Below are positions 54,170 through 62,597 of a stretch of 64,000 nt of DNA, in pieces; the stretch's first letter is position 1; each line of letters opens with the position of its first letter. Location: contig CASEAJ010000070.1 in assembly GCA_949285425.1 (NCBI GenBank), positions 1-64,000 of the forward strand, in the 5' to 3' direction. The notes beneath the pieces are model-generated. The model worked only from the letters and a program-made list of their open reading frames with translations, did not search any database and was not told the DNA's origin. The DNA is from an uncultured Porphyromonadaceae bacterium. Lineage in GTDB: Bacteria; Bacteroidota; Bacteroidia; Bacteroidales; Paludibacteraceae. The translations under genes and the position numbers were made by a program.

Positions 54170-55195
54170 CTAAAGAGTCCAGGTTTTCAATCCTTCACCG
54201 GTGAATTCATAACGCTTTGCCTGCCCGCCAAAACGCTTCAGGGCTATTTCCACAGCATAACGGCTGGTGTTGGGGCAATAAAACGACATGAACCCACCTC
54301 CACCTGCTCCCGACACTTTTCCTCCGGTAGCTCCAGCCTCAATGGCTGCTGTGTATATATCATCGAGCAAAGGATTGGTAATACCCTGCGTCATTTGTTT
54401 CTTATAATTCCAGCCAAAATCCAGAATCTCGCCCATTTGATCTATTTCACCTTTGAGAATGCATTCCTTCATGCTCACAGCCTGTTCTTTCAGCCTGTGC
54501 ATGGCCTCAATCGAACTGCGGTTCTTCTCCTTCACGTTTTTCTGCTGGTTTTCGATGATTTCCGCCGAACGGCGACTGGTTTGCGTGTAATACAACAACA
54601 GGTTGTGTGCCAGTTCGTCCTGTATGTGACGGCGCACACGCAAAGGATTGACTATGACCTTGTCATTAGCATAAAACTCCATGAAGTTAAACCCGCCGAA
54701 TGTAGCAGCATACTGGTCTTGTTTTCCTCCTGCCATTTGCAAGTCACAACGCTCTATCTCATAAGCCAGACGGGCTATGTCATATTCTCCCAAAGGTAGT
54801 TTCAGCCACTCGACAAAAGCACCCAATATGGAAACGACCAGCGTTGACGATGTTCCCAAGCCCGAGCCGGCCGGAGCATCCACATGCGTGGCAATGCGAA
54901 ACGACAAGGGTTTGCCCGTGAATTGCTTCACTATGCGGTTATACACCCCTTTATGCAAAATGAACTCACCATCGGCCGGCAAGTTTTCCCGGCTGTCAAG
55001 CACTTCCCGCAATTCTCTGTCGGGCATTTCAAACACAATTTTTCCATCATCGGCTGGTTCGATGGTCGTATAGGCATAAAGGCTTATTGTCGCATTCAGA
55101 ATAGCTCCACCATACAGGTCCGAATAGGGAGACACATCGGTTCCGCCACCGGCCAATCCTAAACGCAAGGGAGCTTTGCTTCGTATCAGAGTCAT
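54170..55195 (-). CDS. hddA: D-glycero-alpha-D-manno-heptose 7-phosphate kinase
   Basis: A 341-residue GHMP-family kinase. It has RSKAPLRLGLAGGGTDVSPY at the N-terminus, the ATP-binding motif PAGSGLGTSSTLVVS (about 110-125) and the third GHMP motif VSGAGGGGFMSFYC. HddA phosphorylates heptose 7-phosphate at O1 with alpha configuration, which leads to GDP-heptose. It starts 22 bases after the glycosyltransferase gene. Confidence 0.9.
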   Translation of the reverse strand: MTLIRSKAPLRLGLAGGGTDVSPYSDLYGGAILNATISLYAYTTIEPADDGKIVFEMPDRELREVLDSRENLPADGEFILHKGVYNRIVKQFTGKPLSFRIATHVDAPAGSGLGTSSTLVVSILGAFVEWLKLPLGEYDIARLAYEIERCDLQMAGGKQDQYAATFGGFNFMEFYANDKVIVNPLRVRRHIQDELAHNLLLYYTQTSRRSAEIIENQQKNVKEKNRSSIEAMHRLKEQAVSMKECILKGEIDQMGEILDFGWNYKKQMTQGITNPLLDDIYTAAIEAGATGGKVSGAGGGGFMSFYCPNTSRYAVEIALKRFGGQAKRYEFTGEGLKTWTL

Positions 55196-55217
55196 TTTTT
55201 GTCTAAATTTATACTTG

Positions 55218-56336
55218 TCAAAAAGCCTTTACTGCTTTCGTGAGATTGCTCCAGGCATATTTCTGTTTTTCTTCCAGCAAACCGGGACGAAACTCGGTCG
55301 CACGGTCATGTTCATAAAAGTCAATCAGGCTCTGCGCTATATCACCGGCATCGACCGCGGTCACATATCCCACCTTGCCGGCAGGGACAATTTCAGCCAG
55401 TCCCCCTACATTTGTCACCAGCATAGGTTTTTCAAAATGATAGGCCACCTGCGTCACCCCGCTCTGTGTTGCCGACTTGTACGGTTGTACCACTATATCC
55501 GCCGCATTAAAATAATATCCTACCTCATCATTGGGTATGAAATCACTGCGCCACACAATTTTTCCTGTCAGACCCAATTCCTTTTCCAATTCCTCATAGC
55601 GGTTTCTGTTGTTGTAGAACTCACCCGCAACAATCAGTTTTACCCCATGTGCAGCAAACCAAGGATGAGCATAGGCACGCATAAGCAAGTCCAAACCTTT
55701 ATAGTCGCGTATAAACCCGAAAAACAGCATGTAACGTTCATCGGTAGACAGGTTCAGGTGCTTCAACGCCTCTTCGCGGGACATAAGCGGTCCGAAGTTG
55801 TCATACAAAGGATGTGGACATAACGCCTTTGGCTTTTTGCGGTCAAACAGTTCCACATCGTGCAACACCGACTCCGACATGGCCACAAAACGGTCGACCG
55901 AACCCACAAAATAAGCGGCCAACAGTTTGTCGAGCAAGTTACGTTCGTGAGGCAGCACATTGTCCAATATGGCAACTACCTTTGTCTTTCCGTTCCTGCG
56001 AGCCAGGCGGGCTATCGTCCCCAGACAGGGTCCCATGAAAGGAGTCCAGAACTTCATAATGACAATATCTGCATCTGCCTTGGCCAAACGCCTGCCCACA
56101 CGCAACCAGTTGAACGGGTTACATGAATTGACACTCCGTCGGATACACAAATCTTCCGGAGCGGCATCATCTGAATACTGTGTCTTCCCGGGAAACAGAA
56201 ACGATGGATATTGCAAGGTGAATGTTTCTATCTGCACCTCGTCCCCTTCTTTCTGAAACTCCCTTGCCAAACGCTCCACATACGTAGCTATACCACCACG
56301 ATAAGGATGCGCAGTTCCTACAAATACTATTTTCAT
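55218..56336 (-). CDS. Glycosyltransferase family 4-like
   Basis: A 372-residue GT-B glycosyltransferase beginning MKIVFVGTAHPYRGGIATYV. Its C-terminal donor-binding half is typical (FFGFIRDYKGLDLLMRAYAH; VVQPYKSATQSGVTQVAYHF). It is the first gene of the heptose operon, so it may use GDP-heptose or build the same glycan; that is inference. ATG at 56336 is chosen; the longer frame to 56513 overlaps the transporter gene and lacks family similarity. Confidence 0.88.
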   Translation of the reverse strand: MKIVFVGTAHPYRGGIATYVERLAREFQKEGDEVQIETFTLQYPSFLFPGKTQYSDDAAPEDLCIRRSVNSCNPFNWLRVGRRLAKADADIVIMKFWTPFMGPCLGTIARLARRNGKTKVVAILDNVLPHERNLLDKLLAAYFVGSVDRFVAMSESVLHDVELFDRKKPKALCPHPLYDNFGPLMSREEALKHLNLSTDERYMLFFGFIRDYKGLDLLMRAYAHPWFAAHGVKLIVAGEFYNNRNRYEELEKELGLTGKIVWRSDFIPNDEVGYYFNAADIVVQPYKSATQSGVTQVAYHFEKPMLVTNVGGLAEIVPAGKVGYVTAVDAGDIAQSLIDFYEHDRATEFRPGLLEEKQKYAWSNLTKAVKAF

Positions 56337-56434
56337 ATTATACAGTCCGAACCTTTCCCGCAAAGGTAGTAAAAAGTGTTGGAATGCGGAAAGCCTGTTT
56401 GGTCCAAGCCTTGCTGCCGACAAATACGAAAACA

Positions 56435-57115
56435 CTAAACATCGCCTATCTTCAACGGATTGTATGAGATGTCCGTGTCGTACACATCGGTCTGTTCTTT
56501 TTTCTTCACCCATTTCACCAATATGTTGGTAAGCGGAAGGGCGATTATTTCATACGCCGTCTTCATGGCTATCTGCGTAAGAATGAGTACAGACAAATCA
56601 TGCAACGACAAAACACCCCAAAAGGCAATGAAGAAAAACACCAGCGAGTCAGCACCTTCTCCGACCACCGTCGACAGCACGGCCCGAAAGGAAAAGCCAC
56701 GCCCGCGCTGAAGTATTTTCATACGGCTCATTACATACGCATTGAGAAACGAACCGAACAGGAAGGCCACAAAACTGGCTGCCGTAATGCGGGTCGTATT
56801 GCCCAACACCATACCAAACGCTTCCTGATGATGAAAATTGTCAGAACCGGGCACAAGAATACTGAGACGAAACACTGCAACAGCCACAAAGTTCATCAAA
56901 AAACCGTACCAGATAATGAGACGGGCCTTGCGGTACCCCCACACTTCAGCTATCAAATCGTTCACAATGTACGACACGGGAAATATGAGCAGTCCTGCCG
57001 TGGCCTCAATCGGCCCGACCGCAATCAATTTCTGCTCTACAATATTGGCCACTATGAGACAGGTTGTGAACAACAACCCGCACACCATGAACGAAACGGA
57101 AACTTGTCTCCTCAT
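56435..57115 (-). CDS. Queuosine precursor transporter (YhhQ/DUF165)
   Basis: A 226-residue membrane protein with six segments, of the YhhQ family that imports preQ0/preQ1. Typical stretches: PVSYIVNDLIAEVWGYRKAR, GSFLNAYVMSRMK, VVGEGADSLVFF and KTAYEIIALPLT. ATG at 57115 is preferred because the alternative at 57136 lies inside a hairpin stem. QueA (29359-30408) uses the same pathway. Confidence 0.9.
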   Translation of the reverse strand: MRRQVSVSFMVCGLLFTTCLIVANIVEQKLIAVGPIEATAGLLIFPVSYIVNDLIAEVWGYRKARLIIWYGFLMNFVAVAVFRLSILVPGSDNFHHQEAFGMVLGNTTRITAASFVAFLFGSFLNAYVMSRMKILQRGRGFSFRAVLSTVVGEGADSLVFFFIAFWGVLSLHDLSVLILTQIAMKTAYEIIALPLTNILVKWVKKKEQTDVYDTDISYNPLKIGDV

Positions 57116-57130
57116 AACCTGAAAATCAAA

Positions 57131-57188
57131 GACCATTTACCAATTGCGAAGTGCGCTTCCCAACACCGGCCGTCAATGGTAAATGGTC
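57131..57188 (-). promoter_or_regulatory. Hairpin at the start of the queuosine-precursor transporter gene
   Basis: GACCATTTACCA (57131-57142) pairs perfectly with TGGTAAATGGTC (57177-57188) across a 34-base loop. The stem covers the ATG at 57136. It may be the sppA terminator or control transporter translation; no known preQ1 riboswitch motif was seen. Confidence 0.4.
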
Positions 57189-57253
57189 AAGTTTACTAAA
57201 TTTCAAAACACGGTTCCAAGCAAGGAATCCGCATCCTATGATTCAAAAAAGAA

Positions 57254-58996
57254 TTATCTGAGTTCTACCCGGAAAGGCATAAGGGCATACACGCCACTCA
57301 AAGACTGTCGTTCGTTTACCGCCTTGAACAGGCTGTATTGGTCACCCAAAGCCGAACGCAGAATACGAGCCTGCATTCCTCCCGACATTTCATTCATCAA
57401 ACGGGTCATGAAGTCTTCCTTCTCCGGATATTCCGCCACGGCATACGAATCGAGCCCGGCAACTTCCGCAGCCACATTCACCGCATCGGCCAGTCCGCCC
57501 AACTGGTCAACCAAGCCTATTTCCAAAGCATCGGTCCCTGTCCACACACGCCCTTCGGCAATGGCCTTGATTTCATCCGCCGTCATGCCACGTCCTTCGG
57601 CACAGCGCTTCACAAAGAGTTCATACGTGCGGTTGACACTCAGCTGGAGCAACTCGCGCTGTTCGGACGAAAGCGGACGTACAACTGAAATGCCTTCACT
57701 GTGCTTGTTGGTCTTTACCATGTCAAAATTCAAGCCGATTTTCTCGGTCAGTTCCTCTGCATTCGGTATCTGTCCGAAAACCCCGATTGACCCGGTAAGC
57801 GTTGTAGGCTGCGCCACAATGCGATTGGCAAGACAGGCTATGTAATATCCTCCCGAAGCGGCCATGTCGCCCATAGACACAACGAGCGGCTTCTTCTCCT
57901 TGAGTTGCGACAATGCGTGCCATATCTGTTCGGAACCGTAGGCACTGCCTCCGCCCGAATTGATGCGGAACACCACAGCTTTCACCTGGTCGTTTTCTGT
58001 CACTTCATGAATGGTTTCAACCAATTTCTTCGACACAATGCCTTCCGTCTCGCTCATATCGATATTGCCCACCGCATAAATCACGGCCACCTTCGTCTTG
58101 TTGTATTTTTCAGCGACCGGCAGCACGGTCGTCATAGCCGTATGTTTCACTATGGAAGGTTCTGCGCCGATACGGTTCTCCAGCCAGTCGTTCACTTCAC
58201 TTTCGTACACCAGGCTGTCCACCAAACCGCGTTCCAGTGCATCGGTCGCTTCGCGGAACTCCATCGCAGCATCGGCACAGGCGTTCAGTTTGTCCACCGA
58301 CATGTTGCGGGAAGCGGATATTTCAGCCAACACATCATTCCACGTCGAGTTCACGAATACGGTCATCTGCTTGCGGTTGGCATCGCTCATTTCGGTTAGA
58401 ATACCCGGTTCGACAGCCGACTTGAACGTACCCACTTTCACAATCTGCATCTCGATTCCCAGTTTGTCGAGCATTGTCTTGTAGAACATGGTATTCGCTG
58501 CCAGTCCATGAAAGGCTACCGCTCCAATGGGGTTCAGCAACACGGTATCGGCCACCGATGCCAGATAATACAAACCCTGCGTGTATTGGTCGGCATAGGC
58601 CACAAGCAACTTGCCGCTCGTCTTGAAGTCAATCAGAGCATCGCGTATTTCCTTCAACGAAGCATAGCTTGCTCCCAACCCACCACAATTCAAGCGGATA
58701 GCCACCACATTCGGGTCGTCTTTAGCCTTGCGTATGTTCGACAGAATATCGTCCAAGCCTATAGTCGTAGTTCCTCCATACTGTCCCGCAAACATTTCAA
58801 ACGGGTTGTCTTCCGAGCGTTCCACAAGTGCGCCGTTCAAGTCGAGCTGGTACACCGAGTTGGGCTTTAAAGTTGTAACGGCTTCACCCGAACTCAGCAG
58901 CACCCCCACTACACCCAGAAAAAAGAATATGCCGACAAACGACATAAGGAAAAGGCCTACCATGGTGGCCAACGTATATTTCAAGAACTGTTTCAT
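57254..58996 (-). CDS. sppA: Signal peptide peptidase SppA (protease IV)
   Basis: A 580-residue membrane-bound serine protease of family S49, long form with two S49 domains (about 85-280 and 300-510). An N-terminal membrane helix (about 8-32) anchors it. The catalytic Ser is in GDMAASGGYYIA in the second domain, with the Lys general base expected in the first domain. It degrades cleaved signal peptides in the membrane. It lies 60 bases after dnaN in the same direction. Confidence 0.94.
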   Translation of the reverse strand: MKQFLKYTLATMVGLFLMSFVGIFFFLGVVGVLLSSGEAVTTLKPNSVYQLDLNGALVERSEDNPFEMFAGQYGGTTTIGLDDILSNIRKAKDDPNVVAIRLNCGGLGASYASLKEIRDALIDFKTSGKLLVAYADQYTQGLYYLASVADTVLLNPIGAVAFHGLAANTMFYKTMLDKLGIEMQIVKVGTFKSAVEPGILTEMSDANRKQMTVFVNSTWNDVLAEISASRNMSVDKLNACADAAMEFREATDALERGLVDSLVYESEVNDWLENRIGAEPSIVKHTAMTTVLPVAEKYNKTKVAVIYAVGNIDMSETEGIVSKKLVETIHEVTENDQVKAVVFRINSGGGSAYGSEQIWHALSQLKEKKPLVVSMGDMAASGGYYIACLANRIVAQPTTLTGSIGVFGQIPNAEELTEKIGLNFDMVKTNKHSEGISVVRPLSSEQRELLQLSVNRTYELFVKRCAEGRGMTADEIKAIAEGRVWTGTDALEIGLVDQLGGLADAVNVAAEVAGLDSYAVAEYPEKEDFMTRLMNEMSGGMQARILRSALGDQYSLFKAVNERQSLSGVYALMPFRVELR

Positions 58997-59056
58997 TGTC
59001 TGAATGCATTAATAGGATAATCGGTAAAAACACAAAAATGCTCCCTGCTGTTCCGG

Positions 59057-60193
59057 CTATTCGTTCAGCAACATCGGCATGAGAAGCATGAGCAGGTCTT
59101 CGCCTTCAGCGTTTTCAAAAGGCAATATCAGACCGGCACGAGAAGGATCGGCCAGTTCAAACACCACATCCGAAGAATCGATGTTGTTCAGTATTTCGAT
59201 CAGGAACGACGACTTGAAACCGATGTTGATACGTTCGCCGCTGTATTGGCATCCTACGGTTTCTTCGGCCGAAATGGAAAAGTCAATGTCCTGTGCCGAA
59301 ACATGAATTTCGTTGGCTGAAAAAGCGAGTTTAATGAGGTTGCTTCCCTGATTGGAGAATACCGAAACACGCTTCAGTGCATTCAATATGCTCACACGGT
59401 CCACTATGATTTTATACGGATTTTCCTTCGGTATCACCCCGTTGTAATTCGGGAAACGTCCTTCCACCTGCCGGCACACCATGGTGTAGTTTTCCAGACG
59501 GAAACGTGCGTTCTTGCTGTCAAACTCAACCATCACTTCACCCGTTTCCTTGGGCAGCAGGTTCTTGAGCATAGTCGCAGGCTTTTTCGGAAGAATGAAC
59601 GACTCACGTTCATCGCCCTGTACCGAAGCCGACACGTATTTCGCCTTGTAGCGCACCAGCTTGTGCGCATCGGTCGACACCAGCGTCAGGTCGTGGGCAT
59701 CTATATCAAAAAACACACCGTTCATCACCGGGCGCAATTCATCATCGGCCGTAGCGAAAAGGGTCTTCGCTATACCGGTAGAAAGCGTCGCAACCGAAAG
59801 AGTCAAGGTACGCGCATCGCCCTGCAGTTCGGGCAAGCGGGGATATTCATCGCCATTCTGGCCAATGAAGTTATACGAACCGTTGGACGAGGTAATGACC
59901 AGCGCCAGGTTCAAATCGTTGATGTCGAACGAAAGAGGCTGTTCAGAAAATTCGCGCAACGTGTCGAGCAACAGGCGTGAAGCCACCGCCACCTTGCCTG
60001 CCCCCTCGGCGCTTTCCACCTCCATGGAGGTTACCAGCGTGGTTTCAATGTCAGAGGCCGTCATGGTCAATGTCGTCCCCTTCAGTTCAAACAGGAAATT
60101 GTCCAGAATAGGCAGTGAGTTCTTGCTGTTAATCACACGGCTGATAGCCTGCAAATGGCTTAATAATTCGGTACTTGACGCAATGAATTTCAT
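59057..60193 (-). CDS. dnaN: DNA polymerase III beta subunit (sliding clamp)
   Basis: A 378-residue beta clamp with three similar domains. It begins with the usual MKFIASSTELLSHLQAISRV and ends with a region suited to the peptide-binding pocket (ILPFENAEGEDLLMLLMPML). Length is close to the typical 374. A minus-strand TACATTTG (60246-60253) may be its -7 box. dnaA is not adjacent, so the usual dnaA-dnaN order is not kept here. Confidence 0.96.
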   Translation of the reverse strand: MKFIASSTELLSHLQAISRVINSKNSLPILDNFLFELKGTTLTMTASDIETTLVTSMEVESAEGAGKVAVASRLLLDTLREFSEQPLSFDINDLNLALVITSSNGSYNFIGQNGDEYPRLPELQGDARTLTLSVATLSTGIAKTLFATADDELRPVMNGVFFDIDAHDLTLVSTDAHKLVRYKAKYVSASVQGDERESFILPKKPATMLKNLLPKETGEVMVEFDSKNARFRLENYTMVCRQVEGRFPNYNGVIPKENPYKIIVDRVSILNALKRVSVFSNQGSNLIKLAFSANEIHVSAQDIDFSISAEETVGCQYSGERINIGFKSSFLIEILNNIDSSDVVFELADPSRAGLILPFENAEGEDLLMLLMPMLLNE

Positions 60194-60540
60194 ATCGTTT
60201 ACTTTATACTGTTTACTTTAATGATATAATGTGCTAAATAAAGAGCAAATGTAAGATTTTTTTTCAGAATCCGAGCCCACCATCCTTGTTTTTTCAGATT
60301 TTTATAGGAAAGCATACAGAAGGAGCTGCATGACACGTTGCCGGAAAAAACCGGGACGACCACCGCTTTTCCACCGAGTGAACATGTACGGAAAACGAAG
60401 CACATTCCTTTCCTGCACTTGTTTCAATGTGACAAACACTTCTCTTCCAGCTTCCCATCCGACATTCATTGTTTCATACGTCCCGACCACCGTTGCTACG
60501 AACACAAACGACATGCCACATGTGTTTGCAAAGAGCAGAA

Positions 60541-60628
60541 ATTCCGTACCTGCGGAAACAACATTCCGTACGTATGCAAATAAAATTCCGTGCGTACAAA
60601 AACAAAATTCCGTACGTACGAAAACAAA
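60541..60628. repeat. 22-bp-period palindrome array D (four units)
   Basis: ATTCCG starts units at 60541, 60563, 60585 and 60607, exactly 22 bases apart. The unit cores are TTCCGTACCTGCGGAA, TTCCGTACGTATGCAA, TTCCGTGCGTACAAAA and TTCCGTACGTACGAAA, i.e. palindromes decaying from TTCCGTACGTACGGAA. The six-base spacers (ACAACA, ATAAAA, AACAAA) are A-rich. Unlike A-C this array keeps one orientation and the whole is less symmetric. Confidence 0.85.
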
Positions 60629-60717
60629 TCGGCCCGGAAACATGTTTATATGCCGGTGAGCACGCCGGCTGCCACACGAACACATGGACACAACGACCGG
60701 TCGGCACATGCACTTTT

Positions 60718-60750
60718 TTTGCACATTAGCACATTAAATTCGTAACTTTG
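60718..60750 (+). promoter_or_regulatory. Promoter of sufS
   Basis: TTTG (60718-60721), a 21-base spacer and TAACTTTG (60743-60750), 23 bases before the ATG. Confidence 0.7.
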
Positions 60751-60773
60751 CACATTCCTAACGAAACCAGACT

Positions 60774-61994
60774 ATGACTCAAAACGAGATACAGAACATA
60801 CGGGACGATTTCCCCATTCTGAAGGAAAAAGTGTACGGCAAAGATCTCATCTATCTTGACAACGCTGCCACGACACAGAAACCGCGCTGCGTCATCGAGA
60901 AAATGACCGATGCCTATTACCGCTACAACGCCAACATTCACCGGGGCGTACACTACCTGAGCCAGGTGGCCACCGAAGCGAACGAACATGCACGTGCCAC
61001 CGTGGCCGACTTCCTGCATGCCGCCAACCGGCACGAAATCATATTTACACGGGGAACCACCGAAGCCATCAACCTCGTGGCTTTCTCGTTTGGCGAAGCG
61101 TTTTGCCACGCCGGCGACGAGATTGTGGTCTCCGTCATGGAACATCACTCGAACATCGTGCCGTGGCAAATGCTGTGCGAACGGAAAGGCATGACACTGC
61201 GGGTCATCCCCATGAACGAGGCGGGCGAACTGGACCTGGACGCCTACCGCACACTGCTGAACGAACACACACGGCTCGTGGCCGTGGCACATGTGTCAAA
61301 CGTGCTGGGGACGGTCAATCCCGTCGGCGACATCATTGCCCTGGCACACGAGCACGACATCCCCGTGCTCGTGGACGGAGCACAGTCGACTCCCCACCTC
61401 GCCGTCGACGTTACGGAACTGGACGCCGATTTCTACGTATTCTCCGGACACAAGATATATGCGCCGACAGGTATCGGCGTACTCTACGGCAAAGAACGGT
61501 GGCTCAACGCCATGCCCCCCTATCAGGGAGGAGGGGAAATGATAGCTACGGTCCGTTTCGAAAAAACCACCTACAACGAACTGCCGTTCAAGTTCGAGGC
61601 CGGCACCCCCGACTACATCGGCTCCGTGGCCCTGGAAGAAGCACTGAACTACGTGCAGCGCATAGGGCTGCCCCGCATTGCCGAGCACGAACACGCCCTG
61701 CTGGACTACACAACCCGCAGGTTGCTTGAAATAGACGGCATGCGCATCATTGGAACAGCACATGAGAAAAGTGCGGTCATCTCCTTTCTGGTACGCGACA
61801 TTCATCCTTACGACATGGGCATGTTGCTTGACAAGCTAGGTATAGCCGTACGCACCGGACACCATTGCGCCCAACCGCTTATCGACTCGCTGGGCATTCC
61901 GGGCACGGTTCGAGCCTCTTTCGCACTGTACAACACAACAGAAGAATCGGACCGCTTTGTCGAAGCGGTGAAACGGGTGAGCAGCATGTTCTGA
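60774..61994 (+). CDS. sufS: Cysteine desulfurase SufS
   Basis: A 406-residue PLP-dependent enzyme that takes sulfur from cysteine for Fe-S assembly. The PLP Lys is in VFSGHKIYAPTG (K227) and the persulfide Cys in RTGHHCAQPL (C365). The RTGHHC loop marks it as the SufS (type II) class. Own promoter; sufE is 89 bases downstream. Confidence 0.96.
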   Translation: MTQNEIQNIRDDFPILKEKVYGKDLIYLDNAATTQKPRCVIEKMTDAYYRYNANIHRGVHYLSQVATEANEHARATVADFLHAANRHEIIFTRGTTEAINLVAFSFGEAFCHAGDEIVVSVMEHHSNIVPWQMLCERKGMTLRVIPMNEAGELDLDAYRTLLNEHTRLVAVAHVSNVLGTVNPVGDIIALAHEHDIPVLVDGAQSTPHLAVDVTELDADFYVFSGHKIYAPTGIGVLYGKERWLNAMPPYQGGGEMIATVRFEKTTYNELPFKFEAGTPDYIGSVALEEALNYVQRIGLPRIAEHEHALLDYTTRRLLEIDGMRIIGTAHEKSAVISFLVRDIHPYDMGMLLDKLGIAVRTGHHCAQPLIDSLGIPGTVRASFALYNTTEESDRFVEAVKRVSSMF

Positions 61995-62083
61995 ATGAAA
62001 GAAAAAAGGCCGGCCTCATTGCACACAACAGCCATCGGACACCGCCGGCCCGTATGACAGACAGTATTTATACATTGGACATC

Positions 62084-62515
62084 ATGACAATAAAAGAAAG
62101 ACAAGACCAAATCATTGAAGAGTTCAACCAGTTTGACGACTGGATGGACAAGTACGCACTGCTCATTGACTTCGGCAACTCGCTCGAACCTATGGACGAA
62201 CAGTACAAGACACCCCAAAACATCATTGAAGGTTGCCAAAGCCGGGTGTGGCTGCACGCCGAAATGCACGACGGTGTCATCACGTTTCAGGGCGAGAGTG
62301 ACGCCATACTGGTAAAGGGTATGGTCAAACTGCTGATTGAAGTGCTTTCGGGACACACGCCCGACGAGATTCTCGACTCGGAACTTTACTTCATCGAGCA
62401 CATCGGACTGCGCGAGCACCTGTCGCCTACCCGCTCCAACGGCCTGCTCGCCATGGTGAAACAAATGCGCCTCTACGCCTTGGCCTTCAAGGCACAAAAC
62501 GCACAAGCTCACTGA
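62084..62515 (+). CDS. sufE: Sulfur acceptor protein SufE
   Basis: A 143-residue SufE, which receives sulfur from SufS on its Cys (EGCQSRVW; C51) and passes it to SufB. ATG at 62084 gives MTIKERQDQIIEEFN, the normal start for the family; ATG at 62054 would add ten residues. It follows sufS and ends with a terminator. Confidence 0.93.
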   Translation: MTIKERQDQIIEEFNQFDDWMDKYALLIDFGNSLEPMDEQYKTPQNIIEGCQSRVWLHAEMHDGVITFQGESDAILVKGMVKLLIEVLSGHTPDEILDSELYFIEHIGLREHLSPTRSNGLLAMVKQMRLYALAFKAQNAQAH

Positions 62516-62520
62516 GAAAA

Positions 62521-62570
62521 CGGAGGGGCGTGCCAGTACAACATACCTGACACGCCCCTCCGAAGTTTTT
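62521..62570. terminator. Bidirectional terminator after sufE
   Basis: CGGAGGGGCGTG / CACGCCCCTCCG, a 12-bp perfect stem followed by TTTTTT on the plus strand and TTTT on the minus strand; the AsmA gene converges. Confidence 0.85.
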
Positions 62571-62597
62571 TATCTGTACCGGCATTTCTGCCTATTC

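Larger units (their letters stand above)
60194..60773. other. 580-base divergent region between dnaN and sufS
   Basis: Holds palindrome array D (60541-60628), the sufS promoter and a short inverted repeat (ACATGCCACATGT near 60511-60523) next to the array. ORFs here on both strands have no family features. The size is large for a divergent promoter region. Confidence 0.5.

Noticed and set aside
56337..56513. 59-residue N-terminal extension of the glycosyltransferase
   Set aside because: It overlaps the transporter gene and is unlike the family; the GT-B start begins at 56336.
60302..60729. Overlapping Cys/Arg-rich ORFs between dnaN and sufS
   Set aside because: They run through palindrome array D on both strands and show no protein features.
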